From Isoetes taiwanensis (lineage: Eukaryota; Streptophyta; Lycopodiopsida; Isoetales; Isoetaceae): a stretch of 64,000 nucleotides of DNA. Numbering within the stretch: position 1 is the first letter of the stretch; every line of letters starts with the position of its first letter. Under the pieces are notes generated by a model, which ran no database searches, had not been told where the DNA came from, and saw only the letters and a list, made by a program, of their open reading frames with translations. Positions 34,206 through 45,090 of the stretch are shown one piece after another. The translations under genes were made by a program, and so were the position numbers. The stretch covers positions 2,611,501 to 2,675,500 of the forward strand of contig JAJEKV010000091.1 of NCBI GenBank assembly GCA_021234155.1, in the 5' to 3' direction.

Positions 34206-36389
34206 GAGATCAAAGCCGAATGAAGAAAGAAATGCTCAAAAACGTACCTCTCATAAATGTCTCTAGCAAAGGACAAAAATAAATAGGAGCAGACCGGTGA
34301 AAGGGCAAGCATCTCTTGATAGTGAAGCTCTCTACACTCGGTAAGCAAAAATCGAAGCTCCAGATGCCCCAAGTTTTGAAAGAATGGCAAAAAAATGAAA
34401 TAGATTCAGTCTTTGCCCGGATATGGATTAACATGCACCAAAGAATACCTTTAAGTTCGAGAACAAACAGAGTAGTTCCATGCTTAGGCTGATTTTTTTC
34501 ACGGGGTTTGCCCCATTCTTTCACCTCCACGCAAATGATGGGCGTCGGCCGATATGCAAGATCTCCAGCCAATAATACTTGGCTTTAAACAGAATCAAAT
34601 GGACGTTTTTCTTAGTCAAGACCCTTCAATGAAAAAAAAAGAAAGAAGGTTTACAAACTCGGCATAGTCTCGGATCTTCAAGAGGAATGCCTAATATGCC
34701 CCGGGATCGCACCATCCACTTCCACAAATCGAGATATGGCAAGCAAATAGGAAACAAGTTTGCTAATCACGCGTCTGTTCTTCAAGAGGAATGCCTAACA
34801 TATGATATGGCATTCCTAGTTCCGCCCATCTTCCCCTTCTCGACCACCTACGACTTCTTGGTGGTGGAAACGTATGGGTGATTCGTCCGTATACGGACGT
34901 TTGAACAAAAAAAAAAACCCCTATCCGGTCACGGTGTTGGACTATACGGGTCTACATGGTGAAACCCCCGGGCTCGAACCTTTATATGGCAGAATTATTA
35001 AAATGCACCTGTATTTTATTAAATTATTGAAATGCCCCAGTTTTGAGCCCTCGAACAAAAATTGGTCACAAATTTTACATTTGCATGGAATCTTCTTTTG
35101 AATCAAGCTGGAGTGCTCTTTTTATAGAGCATCACAATATTTTGCATCCTTACATGGCCTTTGATACGAAACTAGACTTACACAAAATTCAATATATAAT
35201 GGAATCCCAGCCATGTGGTATCAGAGATGGCTCTAAGAGCTAAAGCAGCCATAAAAGGTCTTGAAGTGCTGAAGTATGTGTTGATTGCAGCATTTTCATT
35301 TAAAAAAAAAAAAAAAAAGGAAAGAGTGAGAGAGAGATAGCCCAAAATCTTGTGCAGAAATTTGGGGCCAATGTTGAAAGGAAAGCATTGGAAAGAATGC
35401 AACACAATGAAGGGTTAAATTCAGGATTGCCCATTAGTTTTAAAAAGCTCAGACAATTTGAGGATGAAAGTACTTTAAATTCGAGGCTAGACAGAAGGAC
35501 GACGTGTTTGGGTCCAATCCGATCATGGTTTATTACGAAGGTAATCTTTGCACTGGTAGAAATCGCAAGCTATCTTGCAAAACTAGGCATGGGCTGGATA
35601 TGCCAGGGGTCGAAAATGGGAGGAGTACACTTCCCTTGCTCAGGGAAGTGACACTTATGGATCCTTCCACATAGCAAAAAAAATGTCAACGGACTCGAAA
35701 TATGAACAAGAAGAATTTAGGAACTGTTGTTTCTATGGCAGTTGAACCGAAGGTACAAGGAAGGCATGGTGCTATAACTTGTGTAGTCTTGACCACTGAA
35801 ACTCCAAAAAGTGTAGAATGTCATTTCTACGAATTTTCAAAGAGTAGCATGGTATATAAAGTTTCTATACTAGAGAAAGCTAACCTATATGAGCAATGTA
35901 GGTCTTGCTTGCAGTTTTCTAGAGTCAGAACTTATATCCAGATTTTATTTTCCATTTGCAGCAGAGTAGCTTATATCTACTTTTTCTTTGTTAATGTGCA
36001 ATAGGGAGTCTTTAGAACTTTATAAATGCGAGACTGTTAATAATTGGGATCCAATGAGATGATAAAATGCATGCTTGAAGGATTATTCAGCTCTTCAATG
36101 GAGGTGATTAAAAGACGGCATGCACATCTAAGGAACAAGAGCTTTAAGACATTTTGGTGCTCGTAGTGCTCGACTTGCTTCTGAGTGCTTGAAATGCAAG
36201 CTATGTATTTCTGTTGTACAATGAATTGCATAAAACAATGGCAATTATTTAAAGGTTTGAAATGATTACTGTTTGCTTGATACTTAAAATCTACAGTTTA
36301 GTTGGAATGCCATCAGGGTTCAAATCCCTGAAGCCTTTGGGTTATTTGATATATTGAAGCTCGGGCTAATTTTAATGGTAGCAATGACT
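34206..36389. other. Mostly non-coding; possible retroelement primer site at 35216
   Basis: At 35216-35226 the plus strand has TGGTATCAGAG, the usual primer binding site (tRNA-iMet) of plant LTR elements, preceded by a CA 3 nt upstream. A matching LTR was not found, so this may be a decayed fragment. A poly-A tract lies at 35300-35317. Frames at 35352-35651 and 35702-36004 are open but unassigned. Confidence 0.35.
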
Positions 36390-36987
36390 ACGGTCACACA
36401 CTAATTCTGATGCAATGACTCTATCATCACACACTAATTCAAATGCAAGTTTGACATTTATTTTGGCTCTAATTTTGACGTAATTCTAACTCTAATGTTG
36501 ATGCAAAATTGGACTCTAATTTTGATGTTAACTTTGACTCATAATTGACTCTAATTCACACTTTATTTTGACTTAATTTTGATGCAACCTCTGACTCTAA
36601 TTTTGACGCAAATCCAAACGCAACGTTTGACTCAAACGAAGTAGCTTCTGATGCTAAATTCTGACTCAAATGGTGACGCAAATCCTGACGCAACTTCTGA
36701 CTCAAATAATGAAGCACCTTCTGATGCTAAATTCTGACTCAAATGGTGATGCAAATCCTGACGCAACTTCTGACTCAAATGATGAAGCAACTTCTGATGC
36801 TAAATTCTGACTCAAATAGTGACGCAACTTCTGATGCTAAATTCTGACGCTACTTCCGATGTTTAAACGAAAGAGCTTAGAGTCAGTTGTAGCGTCAGCC
36901 GCAATGTCAGTTTAAGGGTTTTTTCTGTTTTTTTAGTGTAAGATTATAACTAAGGTCTGACTCAAATACTCCATTTCTCTTGTAGTG
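36390..36987. mobile_element. CACTA-like terminus with subterminal repeats
   Basis: The right edge reads TTCTCTTGTAGTG (36975-36987), the inverse of the CACTACAAGAGAA terminus typical of plant CACTA (EnSpm) transposons. Inside lie many short words (TGACGCAA, TGACTCAAAT, TGATGCTAAATTC), including a 73-bp unit repeated almost exactly at 36650-36722 and 36723-36795, with a partial third. Dense subterminal repeats are characteristic of CACTA ends. The left limit is approximate, and no transposase was found. Confidence 0.5.
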
Positions 36988-37078
36988 AAAATAAAAAAAT
37001 ATAGGCTTAATCAAGAAATAAAGTTATGCTTTAACAAGTGAAAGCCACTCTTTTGGAGAAGAGTGCCGCATTCCCTTG

Positions 37079-37785
37079 CACTACAACAGAATATGGGGTT
37101 TCTCATCGCGCATAGCGTCAAGCAAAGTGACGCTATGTTATCATTATTGGTTTATAAATGACATTACTGGTTATCATAATAGTTTTAGTGGTTAATCATT
37201 ATTATTTTTGGTTATTATTATTGGTTAACAAGATATTAATTTTCGTTATCATTATTGGTTAATAAATCACACTACTGGTTATCATTATTGGTTTACTAGT
37301 TATCATTATTAGTTTATTATTGGTTTATAGATGACCATAACAAAACCATGCATATTTGGAACAAACAAATAAACCTAAGATTAACAGTAATTTCTAACAC
37401 ATTGCAAACCATGTGCATTTACCATGGCATGACTAGTGCATTTACCATGACATTTAGTCATGTCAGTTTACCACAATAATGAACCACATTATAGAATCAC
37501 ATGAATGAACACCATATTAAACCACATCCACAACCTTTATGTTATACCACATGGGCAAACCATACACTTAAAATGGTATAATATATCATGCAAAACCACT
37601 TTAACAAACTCTACAAAGGAGCCCATCCATCTAACCATCCTAAAAAACCTCACAAAAGAACCCATTAGTTTAGCCACATATGGTTTTTAATGATATCAAC
37701 CCACAAACATGCATTGGTTTTGTAGAATGGTTTTATAGTCATAACCATGGGAAAAACCATGTAGAGTTTTAATTTTGGATGCCTT
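37079..37785. mobile_element. AT-rich insertion abutting the broken gag (first copy)
   Basis: It begins CACTACAACAG and ends GGATGCCTT exactly where the minus-strand gag frame stops (37786). Internally it has AACCAC and TGGTTT words and ATCATTATTGGTTTA repeats. Near its start is a 10-bp perfect inverted repeat, CATAGCGTCA with TGACGCTATG (37111-37137). The insertion at 54541-55292 has the same kind of ends (CACTACAA and GGATGCCTT) and a similar length (752 bp against 707 bp). Confidence 0.45.
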
Positions 37786-38500
37786 GTGATGTTTGCGGAA
37801 AGCCTTACTGAAGTCTTGAATCTGCAGCTGTTTCGTCTCAACTTATTAGACTTAGCATACCCTTTCCACCATATCCTGGCTGGCCCTATTAGATTGGCTG
37901 TTGCAACCTTGCCTATGTCCTTGTCTTTCATGCCATAGGAATTTCCAAATTCCTCCATCTCATCAAGCCACGCTTCCATGCCTGACCTGTCTTTACCTGA
38001 AAACTGACCAAGCTTCCTCGTCTTCCAGACATTACTCATGGCACTATCCACTTTCTTCTGGTAATCATCTGCCTTCCTGTTCTTTTTCCTATCCTGTGAT
38101 GCATCTGACTCGCTCTCGGAGCTGCTACCGGTCTAGCTGTCAGAGGTATCTGATACGCTAGAGCTGGATGGTGTTGGACTCTTTCTGCTTCTCCTTTTTC
38201 TCTTCCTGTCCCTAACATTTTCTTGATTCTCTTCCCCTTCTGGCTGTGGAGCCTCATCAATGCCTTGCACAGGAGGTGGAGGTGGTGGTGGGGGTCCGTA
38301 TTCCTGAGCGTTCATCAATGGGGTTGCCCATTGAAGCAGGTTTTGCATCTGGTTTCTCATCTGCGTGAGCCTTGCATTCATTGTCTCCACCGTCATTTCT
38401 TCATTGTTGTCGTCTTGTTCTCGCCCAAACAAGTTTCTTGCTACCCATTGGTGTTGTCGGCGCTGGTCTTGAGATCCTGCACCGAAGTTCCTGGCTGCAA
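37786..38500 (-). pseudogene. gag: Ty3/gypsy gag, N-terminal part
   Basis: The minus frame reads NFGAGSQDQRRQHQWVARNL, then MTVETMNARLTQMRNQMQNL (a short coiled coil), a poly-Pro stretch, a basic and Ser-rich segment with one in-frame stop after DTSDS (near 38135), then LGQFSGKDRSGMEAWLDEM and GPARIWWKGYAKS. The last parts match the conserved capsid region of plant Ty3/gypsy Gag (FSGK...W...M, then A-x-WW). A base change of frame near 37840 leads to LQIQDFSKAFRKHH, where the frame meets the insertion end at 37785. The capsid region resumes on the other strand at 55293. The nucleocapsid is therefore missing from this half. Confidence 0.75.
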
Positions 38501-38708
38501 GTATTAGTCACCCATGTTGTTACTTGAGTTACTTGTTGTCAAAACTTTATTTACAAGTTAATTATTGTTAGCTATAAAAGAAATGATATCAAATTTCAAT
38601 TTATAAGTTAACAATTGGGTTACGACAATGAGTTATACTTTATAGAGAAGGTAATAATACATAGGAATCTCAATATATAACTTTAATAACAGTACATAGA
38701 TTGGAAGC

Positions 38709-40220
38709 TATTTATCGGCGGGAGCCTTTTCTTGAGCTGAAGAATTTCTTGACGTCCTTAAGTCGGAGGCCCTTGCCGATGTTGTGCAGAATGTTTCTGG
38801 AGGATCGACCTTCGAGAGCTCGAGCCATCTGAGGTGGAGGGAGCGGAGGTGCTGATGCTGCAACGATCGTCAATGGCGCGTCTCTCAAATGACCCCTTGC
38901 GAAGTCAAGACTATGAAGGGCCACGGATCTCTTAAAAAGGATGATGTGGTCCGTGTTGCTGCTCAGCTTAGCATGCTGCCCGAACCCCGAAAGCGCTATG
39001 AGGAGCGCCACGGATTCTTCTCCTCGCAGGCTGAACTCTTTGTGAAAGACTACCATCTGCCCCTGACTGAGGACTGGAAGATAGTATCTGAGCGCCTTTG
39101 CCCTTTCTATGGTCTGAGTACCTGTGCCCTGCCCTTCCTTTGAGCTGCTCCACCGTAGACGTCTACTGCTAGGAGGTCTTCATGATCTCTCCACATGGTG
39201 GTTGCACTCTCCAAGTTGATGCTACTAGATGCTTCCCGCATGCTCCTTGATCGAAGCATTCGACTAGAGCTTGGGCCCCTCCCTGGTTTGTACAATCTGC
39301 TTTGGATTTCCTGAAACTCCTCCTCTGGGATGATTGGCTCCTGTTGGCGATATATCTCCCTTATTTGCTTATAGGCAGCGATGTCGGACATTGTCTCACC
39401 AGCATAGGAGTGTCGCTCTGCTATTTCCCTTGGGATTTCTTGATAGGAATAATCGCTCTGCTGCTCCTTTGCAATCAGGCCTAGGAGCTCATCAATTCTA
39501 AGCCCCTCTTCTTGGCAATATGGAAGGTTGAGGATGTCGTTTGCCAAGATATATTCTTCCCCATCAATTACTATCGGGGATAGGGCTGTGATGCCAACTG
39601 GAGGTTCGGTGGCGCGCCTGATGTCGTCCTCGTGCCCTCCATTCTTCTCGCTTCTCTGCTCTTCCAATCCGGGTTTTCTTCCCCTAGCTGCTCGTAATCG
39701 TGCTCGATTTGCAGTGTTGGTACCCCTGATGTTATGCCATGGTACACGTACTCTGATGATTCGATCTCATGGATCTGGCTCTGCTCCCTTCTTGTGTTGA
39801 GTGGCGCCAGGTCCAGGGGTTGGATCGAAGGTTCCCCAACCTTGTTGATGGCCCTGTACTACATAAATAAGGAGAGGGCTGCTTGTGCCGAAACATATCT
39901 GTGCATGCTGGCCTTGCAACTCATGTAATCTGGCATGCTGCTCGTCCTGTTTCATAGCTGCCCTTTGACTCTGGATCCCCCCCAATGACTTGGCTCAGCG
40001 ACTCTAAAGATACCCACTTCCCTCCCCTAGGTGGAAGGCTAACTTCCCATGGTAGGATGTTTTGGTCATACTGGCAAATTATATCAGTGTAGAAAGGGGT
40101 CCTAGTCAGGGTTGCATGGAGGTCGAAGAGATGATCAAACACATGGAAGGCCTCTTCAGCAGGGAAAGCACGGATGTGGTTGGCACTGTTGTACCATTGA
40201 ACAAAGTTTGTTGGCGCCAT
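38709..40220 (-). pseudogene. Unassigned ORF between the H3-like gene and gag
   Basis: It starts MAPTNFVQWYNSANHIRAF (40220) and continues EEAFHVFDHLFDLHATLTR, then LPWEVSLPPRGGKWVSLESL. At a run of seven G (minus strand, about 39978-39984) the frame changes to QRAAMKQDEQHARLHELQGQ. A stop near 39766 is followed by VPWHNIRGTNTANRARLRAA, then PIVIDGEEYILANDILNLPY, RIDELLGLIAKEQ and REIYRQQEPIIPEEEFQEIQ to about 39107. The remainder to 38709 (ending LKDVKKFFSSRKGSRR) is in another frame. No known domain is recognised. The G run is a natural slippage site, and one or both frame changes may be decay. A related block occurs in the pseudogene at 14218-15717. Confidence 0.45.
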
Positions 40221-40516
40221 TGAACAGAGATGGGTGTAGAAGATGGCTTGGAAGAACTGGCAAAAACTTGGAAAATCGCCTAAGGCACTAAGAGCACTTT
40301 TGGTGAAGGAAAAATGGCAAATGAGGCCCCTTTTTATAGACTATGGTCTGCCTCGGGTTCCGTGCACAAGGGTTCTTGATCAAACGGGCCTTTGTTCTAA
40401 GGCTATGGATGTCCAAATGAGCTACCATGAAGTGCAAATCTAAGCAAAACAAAGCAAAAAACTCTACATGATAGTTTGTTGGGTCAAATTTGGACAATTT
40501 ATGGTCAAATTAGGTC

Positions 40517-40786
40517 GACTCGGGTCACTTCGCGCGAAAGGGCTCTGCGTTCACGAACGCAGACGCGTTTGGCGTGGAGTGACCGAAGTGGCTTGATTTC
40601 AGCTACTTTTGGATGTTTTTAGCAAAAATTAAGTACTATACTGCATTTCTAGATGAATTCTAAGCATTCTAACATCTTTTTATGCTAAATTTGGGATCGA
40701 TTTACCTTCAAATCAAGTGACTCGGGTCACTTCGCGCGAAAGGGCTCTGCGTTCACGAACGCAGACGCGTTTGGTGCGGAGTGACT
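40517..40786. repeat. Two 68-bp direct repeats 3' of the H3-like gene
   Basis: The units 40517-40584 and 40719-40786 both read gactcgggtcacttcgcgcg, then aaagggctctgcgttcacg, aacgcagacgcgtttgg and end ggagtgac, differing at only a few positions. Each contains TGCGTTC-AC-GAACGCA, a 7-bp stem with a 2-nt loop. They lie between the H3-like stop and the next ORF of the same strand. Confidence 0.7.
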
Positions 40787-41015
40787 GGAGTGGGTCAATT
40801 TTGACCTAATTTTGATTTTTGTTTAAGGAAATTTTCATAGGGATTAAGCAATTTGGGGTTTTCTAACTATGATATAAAAGATTAATTCAATTTTCAATCC
40901 ACATAAGTACATTTTTATGCTAACAAGAAATTATTTTACAAAACAAACACTTTTATAGATAGTAAGTAAAATGTACAGGAACTTATTTTTATATAAATTA
41001 CAAAATTGGAGGCCT

Positions 41016-42175
41016 TTAGGGCTTTTCCTTGCGAATCCTTCTCGCCAAATGCAGGTCTTTTGGCATGACCGTGACAGCTTGGCGTGGATTGCGCAAAGGT
41101 TCCCTTCTTCAAAAAGCTGCGTCATCTCCGTCTCTGCTGCTTCCTGCAGTGCCCGGACGGTTAGGGGTGTCACCCTATAATCTGTCCTGAACTCCTGCAT
41201 TATCTCGCGCAAGAGTCACTCGAAGGGTGCCTTCCTAATTAGGAGATTAGTACACTGTTGAAAGTGCCTAATCTCCCTGAAAACTCGTGCGTGTCTCGAA
41301 TTAGGTCCATGATGGACCTTTTTTGGCGGCTCTGGTCTAGGTGGCGGCAGCTTGGGCTGGTTCTTCGGTTGCCCGCCCTTAACGTACTTCTGTACGTTTT
41401 GTTTACAGTACCAGTCATTGTACCTCGTCCACCGACGGAGGTACTCTTGGTACACTTTCTTGCGACGCAAGAATTCACGGTCCTGCTTCAGTGTGAATTC
41501 TCGCTCGCCCACCTTCTGCTTCTTAATTACCTTCGGTGGCTTGGGCCACTTCGGGTAAGGTGGGCGAGCATCGGGGTCTGAGGGTTCCCCGGCGTCTCCT
41601 TGCTCTTCAACTTCCTCTTCTTCCTCCTCGTCTTCCTCCTCCACTTCCTCGTCGGGAGATCGACGAGGTTCTTCTATTCGGACCGTCCCTCTTGGGCGGT
41701 CCTGCTCCGTTTTCGTCCTCTTCTCCCTTCTTCGCGCTTCCTTCTCTCGCTCCCTCTTCTTCCTAGCTGCCTTCTCTTCTGGCCACTCAGTAACCTTCTC
41801 CTTCCCCTTCTTCTTCGTGGAGGTGCCAACCTCCTCCTGACGTGGCTGCTGCTGCTGCTGCTCTTGTTCTTGGTGCTCCTCCTCCCGATGTTCCTCCTCC
41901 CGGCATTCCTTCTCCTGGTGTTCCTCCTCCTGGTCGGACAGGGGGCCGAAGTGAAGGGTCTCGCCGGTTCGTTGAGTCTCTACCGACGACGAGCTGCTCT
42001 GGGCCTCCTCCTGCGAGGCGTGAAAAGTCTTGTCCGTTGAATTTGACGATCCTTCCTCTTCCCGCCCCGGCCGAAGGTGCTCGGGAATCTGCTTTCCATG
42101 GCCTCCAGCTGCTGTCACCATAGAAGGGGTCCGCCTTGGGCTATACTTCCTCATGGTGCACTTGGTTCTTGCCAT
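41016..42175 (-). pseudogene. Histone H3-like protein with a ~280-residue N-terminal tail, two lesions
   Basis: The minus frame begins MARTKCTMRKYSPRRTPS, matching the H3 tail start (MARTK, T6, R8-K9). A charged low-complexity region follows: a Gln run (about residue 105-115), Lys/Arg-rich segments, and an acidic tract EEVEEEDEEEEEEVEEQ (about 175-195). A Pro/Lys linker (PPPRPEPPKKVHHGPNSRH) leads into an H3 fold: FREIRHFQQCTNLLIRKAPFE (alphaN/alpha1), [37 protein letters not shown] and LCAIHAK (alpha2), then [19 protein letters not shown] (alpha3) to TAA at 41016. About 386 codons result, against 136 for canonical H3. Lesions are a TGA at 41216 where H3 has Arg (a CGA-type codon), and a one-base deletion near 41077. 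Loop 1 has canonical length, unlike typical CENH3. The start lies 28 bp from a nested LTR element. H3 pairs with H4 in nucleosomes; what this version did is unknown. Confidence 0.8.
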
Positions 42176-42203
42176 GTCTTATGGTTAAGGAAACTGATGA
42201 CGT

Positions 42204-42631
42204 TGTTAGCCCTTTGGGCTAAACATATGTGTGAGTGGCATAGGACACATGTATTTATCACATTGGACCACTTGATCTAGGGCCCAGATTTAGCCCACAT
42301 ATGTGGTAGGTGGCATAGGCCACATGTATTTGTCATATTGGACCCCACAATCTATGGCCCAGATTTAGCCTAGATCTGTGGTAGGTGAGATGTCAGTTAG
42401 AGTTAGGGTTTTGCTCTACTATTTAGAGAGAGCATTTCCTTTCATTGTTTAGGTTTTTGCTCACGTTTTGGAGCGCCTCCTTTTGGAGCATCAATATGAT
42501 TCTATTTTGTTCATTCTTTGCTTTGTTCTTGTTCTTAGAGTTTCTTCCCATCTTCTTTTGTTGATCCATGAGCATTTGTGGCAGCCTTGTGGCATCCGGC
42601 AGTCATGGACTGCTGATGCAAGGTGATGCCA
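42204..42631 (+). repeat. Left LTR of the nested element
   Basis: 428 bp, bounded TG...CA. Its first bases form the palindrome TTAGCCC-TTT-GGGCTAA. It differs from the right LTR at only scattered positions, so the insertion is fairly recent. Confidence 0.8.
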
Positions 42632-44289
42632 AAACACTGGCGCCTCATGCCGGGGTCTCTTTCGCTCATGATCATACTCTTGTTTTGTTTTCAAGCATCT
42701 CCAAAAGTTTTCAAGAAAAAATTTGGTTCTACATCGATCCTTTCTTCAATTCTCATCTCTGCCCATATTTTAAACAGCGAAATAAGATTCTTTTTTGCCA
42801 CATTTGGGTTCATTATTGACATTATTTTCGCTGTCCATACTCTCTGTCATCATTCAAGCAAGGCGCATATATTTGTTCCATTTCTTTGGGTTCCTCATCG
42901 ACACTACTTTTGCTATCCTGTGTTCTCTGTCTATACATTCAAGCCAAGGAGCAACATTTTTTTCTGCAACAGGCTTGCCACAGGCGGTACACCTTGCTCT
43001 GGCGAGTAAGACCCACAGGATGAATCCCCATGGCTCTTCCAAATATTTTCGCAGCATTATTTGTGGGCTTGGGCTCTGTTCTGCTCAGAGTCTATAGAAG
43101 CCCCTTTCTTTTTGGTTCCAGACCTGCATCACTTGCCAAGGTATTTGTTCTTCATCGAGTTATTCTCCGTTTTTTTCTCCCTATGATATTTTGCACAGGC
43201 AAAATCGTTTTTGTCATAATATAAATTTTTCATGGGAACAAAGCTCTGTTCTTCAAGCCAGCTTAAGTACACAGGCCTGTATTTCAAACCGAGATCACTA
43301 TTCTTGCCCTTTCATTGATACATAGGGCTTTTCCTCAAGAGCAAAGCCACAACATCGGAGGTTGCATGCCCTTGCTTCATCAAACAATTCAGAAAAATAT
43401 CAGAGGCATTAGCCATATTTTGGGCGAAGAGAACCACCTTCATCATCAGTAGAGCAACGAATCAACATCTTCCATTGTACCTGCATCAACAAAAAAACAC
43501 AAGGAATATTTGGAATCATGTAGGTCTGTTGCTGCAGAAGAGTGCATGTTCAAATTTTTAAGAGAGTCAGTAGCACCCACTATTCGGGGATTATCAGTTT
43601 CCTGCATCAAATTTGTGAACCGAACATTGCTGTGGTCCGCAAACATCCATCTTTCCTGTGCTTTACCTGGTAAAGAGCTGTTCACATCTGTCTATTGCTT
43701 CAACTTTTCCACTGCATCCGACTATTAGTAGCATCATCAACACATTTGGGCCTTCAACAAATAGCAGGGGCCCCAAAATCGACCAATACAGCTGCAAATG
43801 GTTCTTCTGCCATGTTCTTGCTCTTCTACCAGCAAGATCTTCTGCCAGCTACAGATCTTCTGCACAGAGGCCCAACGGCTCTGCACAGATCTTCTTCCCA
43901 GCACAGAGGCCCAACGGCTGCGCAATTTTTCTTGCTCAACGGCTTGTGGAAGTTATTAAGCTCAGAAGCCATGTATTCAGATCCTCTTCTGCCACAGTCC
44001 AGCTCGAACATTTTCATTTGATATCTTGGGCTCATCAAATCCGGTATTTTGAGTGCATCTCACCAGGATCTGCCCACCACCGACTCTTTCTCATTCCGAC
44101 CATAAGCTCTAAACAGCGTTAATTTTTTGTGACAAAATGGCTTGGACAAACAAGATCCTTGGCATCCAACGGCTTTTTCTGGCATGGGTCAGTCAAAATG
44201 CATCCTACCACGAATTTTTCCAGATGGCTCCTATTCTCATTTTTCCACTGTAAACTGATCTTCCGACGTTTTCCTGAGTCTGCAAAATG

Positions 44290-45090
44290 AAGCCCAAGGC
44301 CCCTCACGGTGTGGCTTCACCATATCACGCACTTCATGACAACCAGGCACCATAAGACGACGGTTCTTGTTGTGATTGCTGCACTAAAATACCATTCAGG
44401 GCCACAGGCCAGGGCCAAGCAAAGTTTTATGCATCCAGACTTCCATTCTCCGGGGCAATCACCTGTCGCTTCCACAACAAAATCCTTAAGTAAGTTACTT
44501 ATGTTTTCTCTCTGTAACTCTACTCCAAACTCTGTTGAAATAAGCCCACGGCCCATCACGGCGTGGCACAAATCCTCTATTCAAGTCTCTGTCGTCACAT
44601 CCCTGTTGCAGAAATCAGCCCACGGCCCATCACGACATGGCTTCTCAAATCTTCGACCTTCCGCGACCAACAAGCCCACGGCCATCAGGGCGTGTCTTCA
44701 AGTCTGCAATACCTAACCCACGGCCATCACGACGTGAGTCTGCAAAACCTTCACAGTAACCCACGGCCATCACGGCGTGGCTTCGAGTTCCCAAACCTTC
44801 ACAGCATGGGATGTCTACGGCATTCCACGGAGTGTGTTAAAAGCTTCAAGCCCACGCCCCCACGGCGTGGCACAATTCGATTTTCTTCCACGGCCCTTCA
44901 TGGCATGAATCACGTCACATCCCACGGCCCATTACGACGTGGCATATTTTCAGCGGCCCATTAAGGCGTGGCATATTTTCAGCTTGAGATCTCAAGACAT
45001 TTTCTATTCACGGTTTTTCGCCACAAGCTCACGGCCCCACGGCATGAGTCCAACAAAATTGTCACGGCCTCTCACGGCGTGACTTCAAGC
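44290..45090 (+). repeat. Cluster of about 12 short CCACGGCC...CGGCGTGG units
   Basis: Units such as CCCACGGCCATCACGGCGTGG recur at about 44293, 44548, 44622, 44676, 44719, 44760, 44850, 44888, 44922, 44951, 45024 and 45062. Each has complementary ends (CCACG and CGTGG). The spacers are of unequal length and unrelated, so this is a dispersed repeated module and not a simple satellite. Confidence 0.7.

Noticed and set aside
38889-39143. Plus-strand ORF of 84 codons near the gag region
   Set aside because: It is antisense to the unassigned minus-strand ORF region that has the strand and order of the element. There is no independent support.
41214-41220. Read-through or RNA editing of the in-frame TGA in the H3-like gene
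   Set aside because: C-to-U editing in plants acts in organelles and would create a stop, not remove one. A second lesion downstream also argues for a pseudogene.
41600-42040. Long plus-strand ORF rich in Leu and Phe opposite the H3-like gene
   Set aside because: It is the antisense of the Glu/Lys/Arg-rich tail. Codons for charged residues read as Leu, Phe and Ser on the other strand.
41216-42175. CENH3 (centromeric H3) identity for the H3-like gene
   Set aside because: Loop 1 has the same length as canonical H3, and the tail keeps MARTK and RK at 8-9. CENH3 usually has a longer loop 1 and a divergent tail start. It may still be checked by phylogeny.
42491-42694. Minus-strand ORF repeated at 46153-46374
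   Set aside because: Both are the same LTR sequence read antisense.
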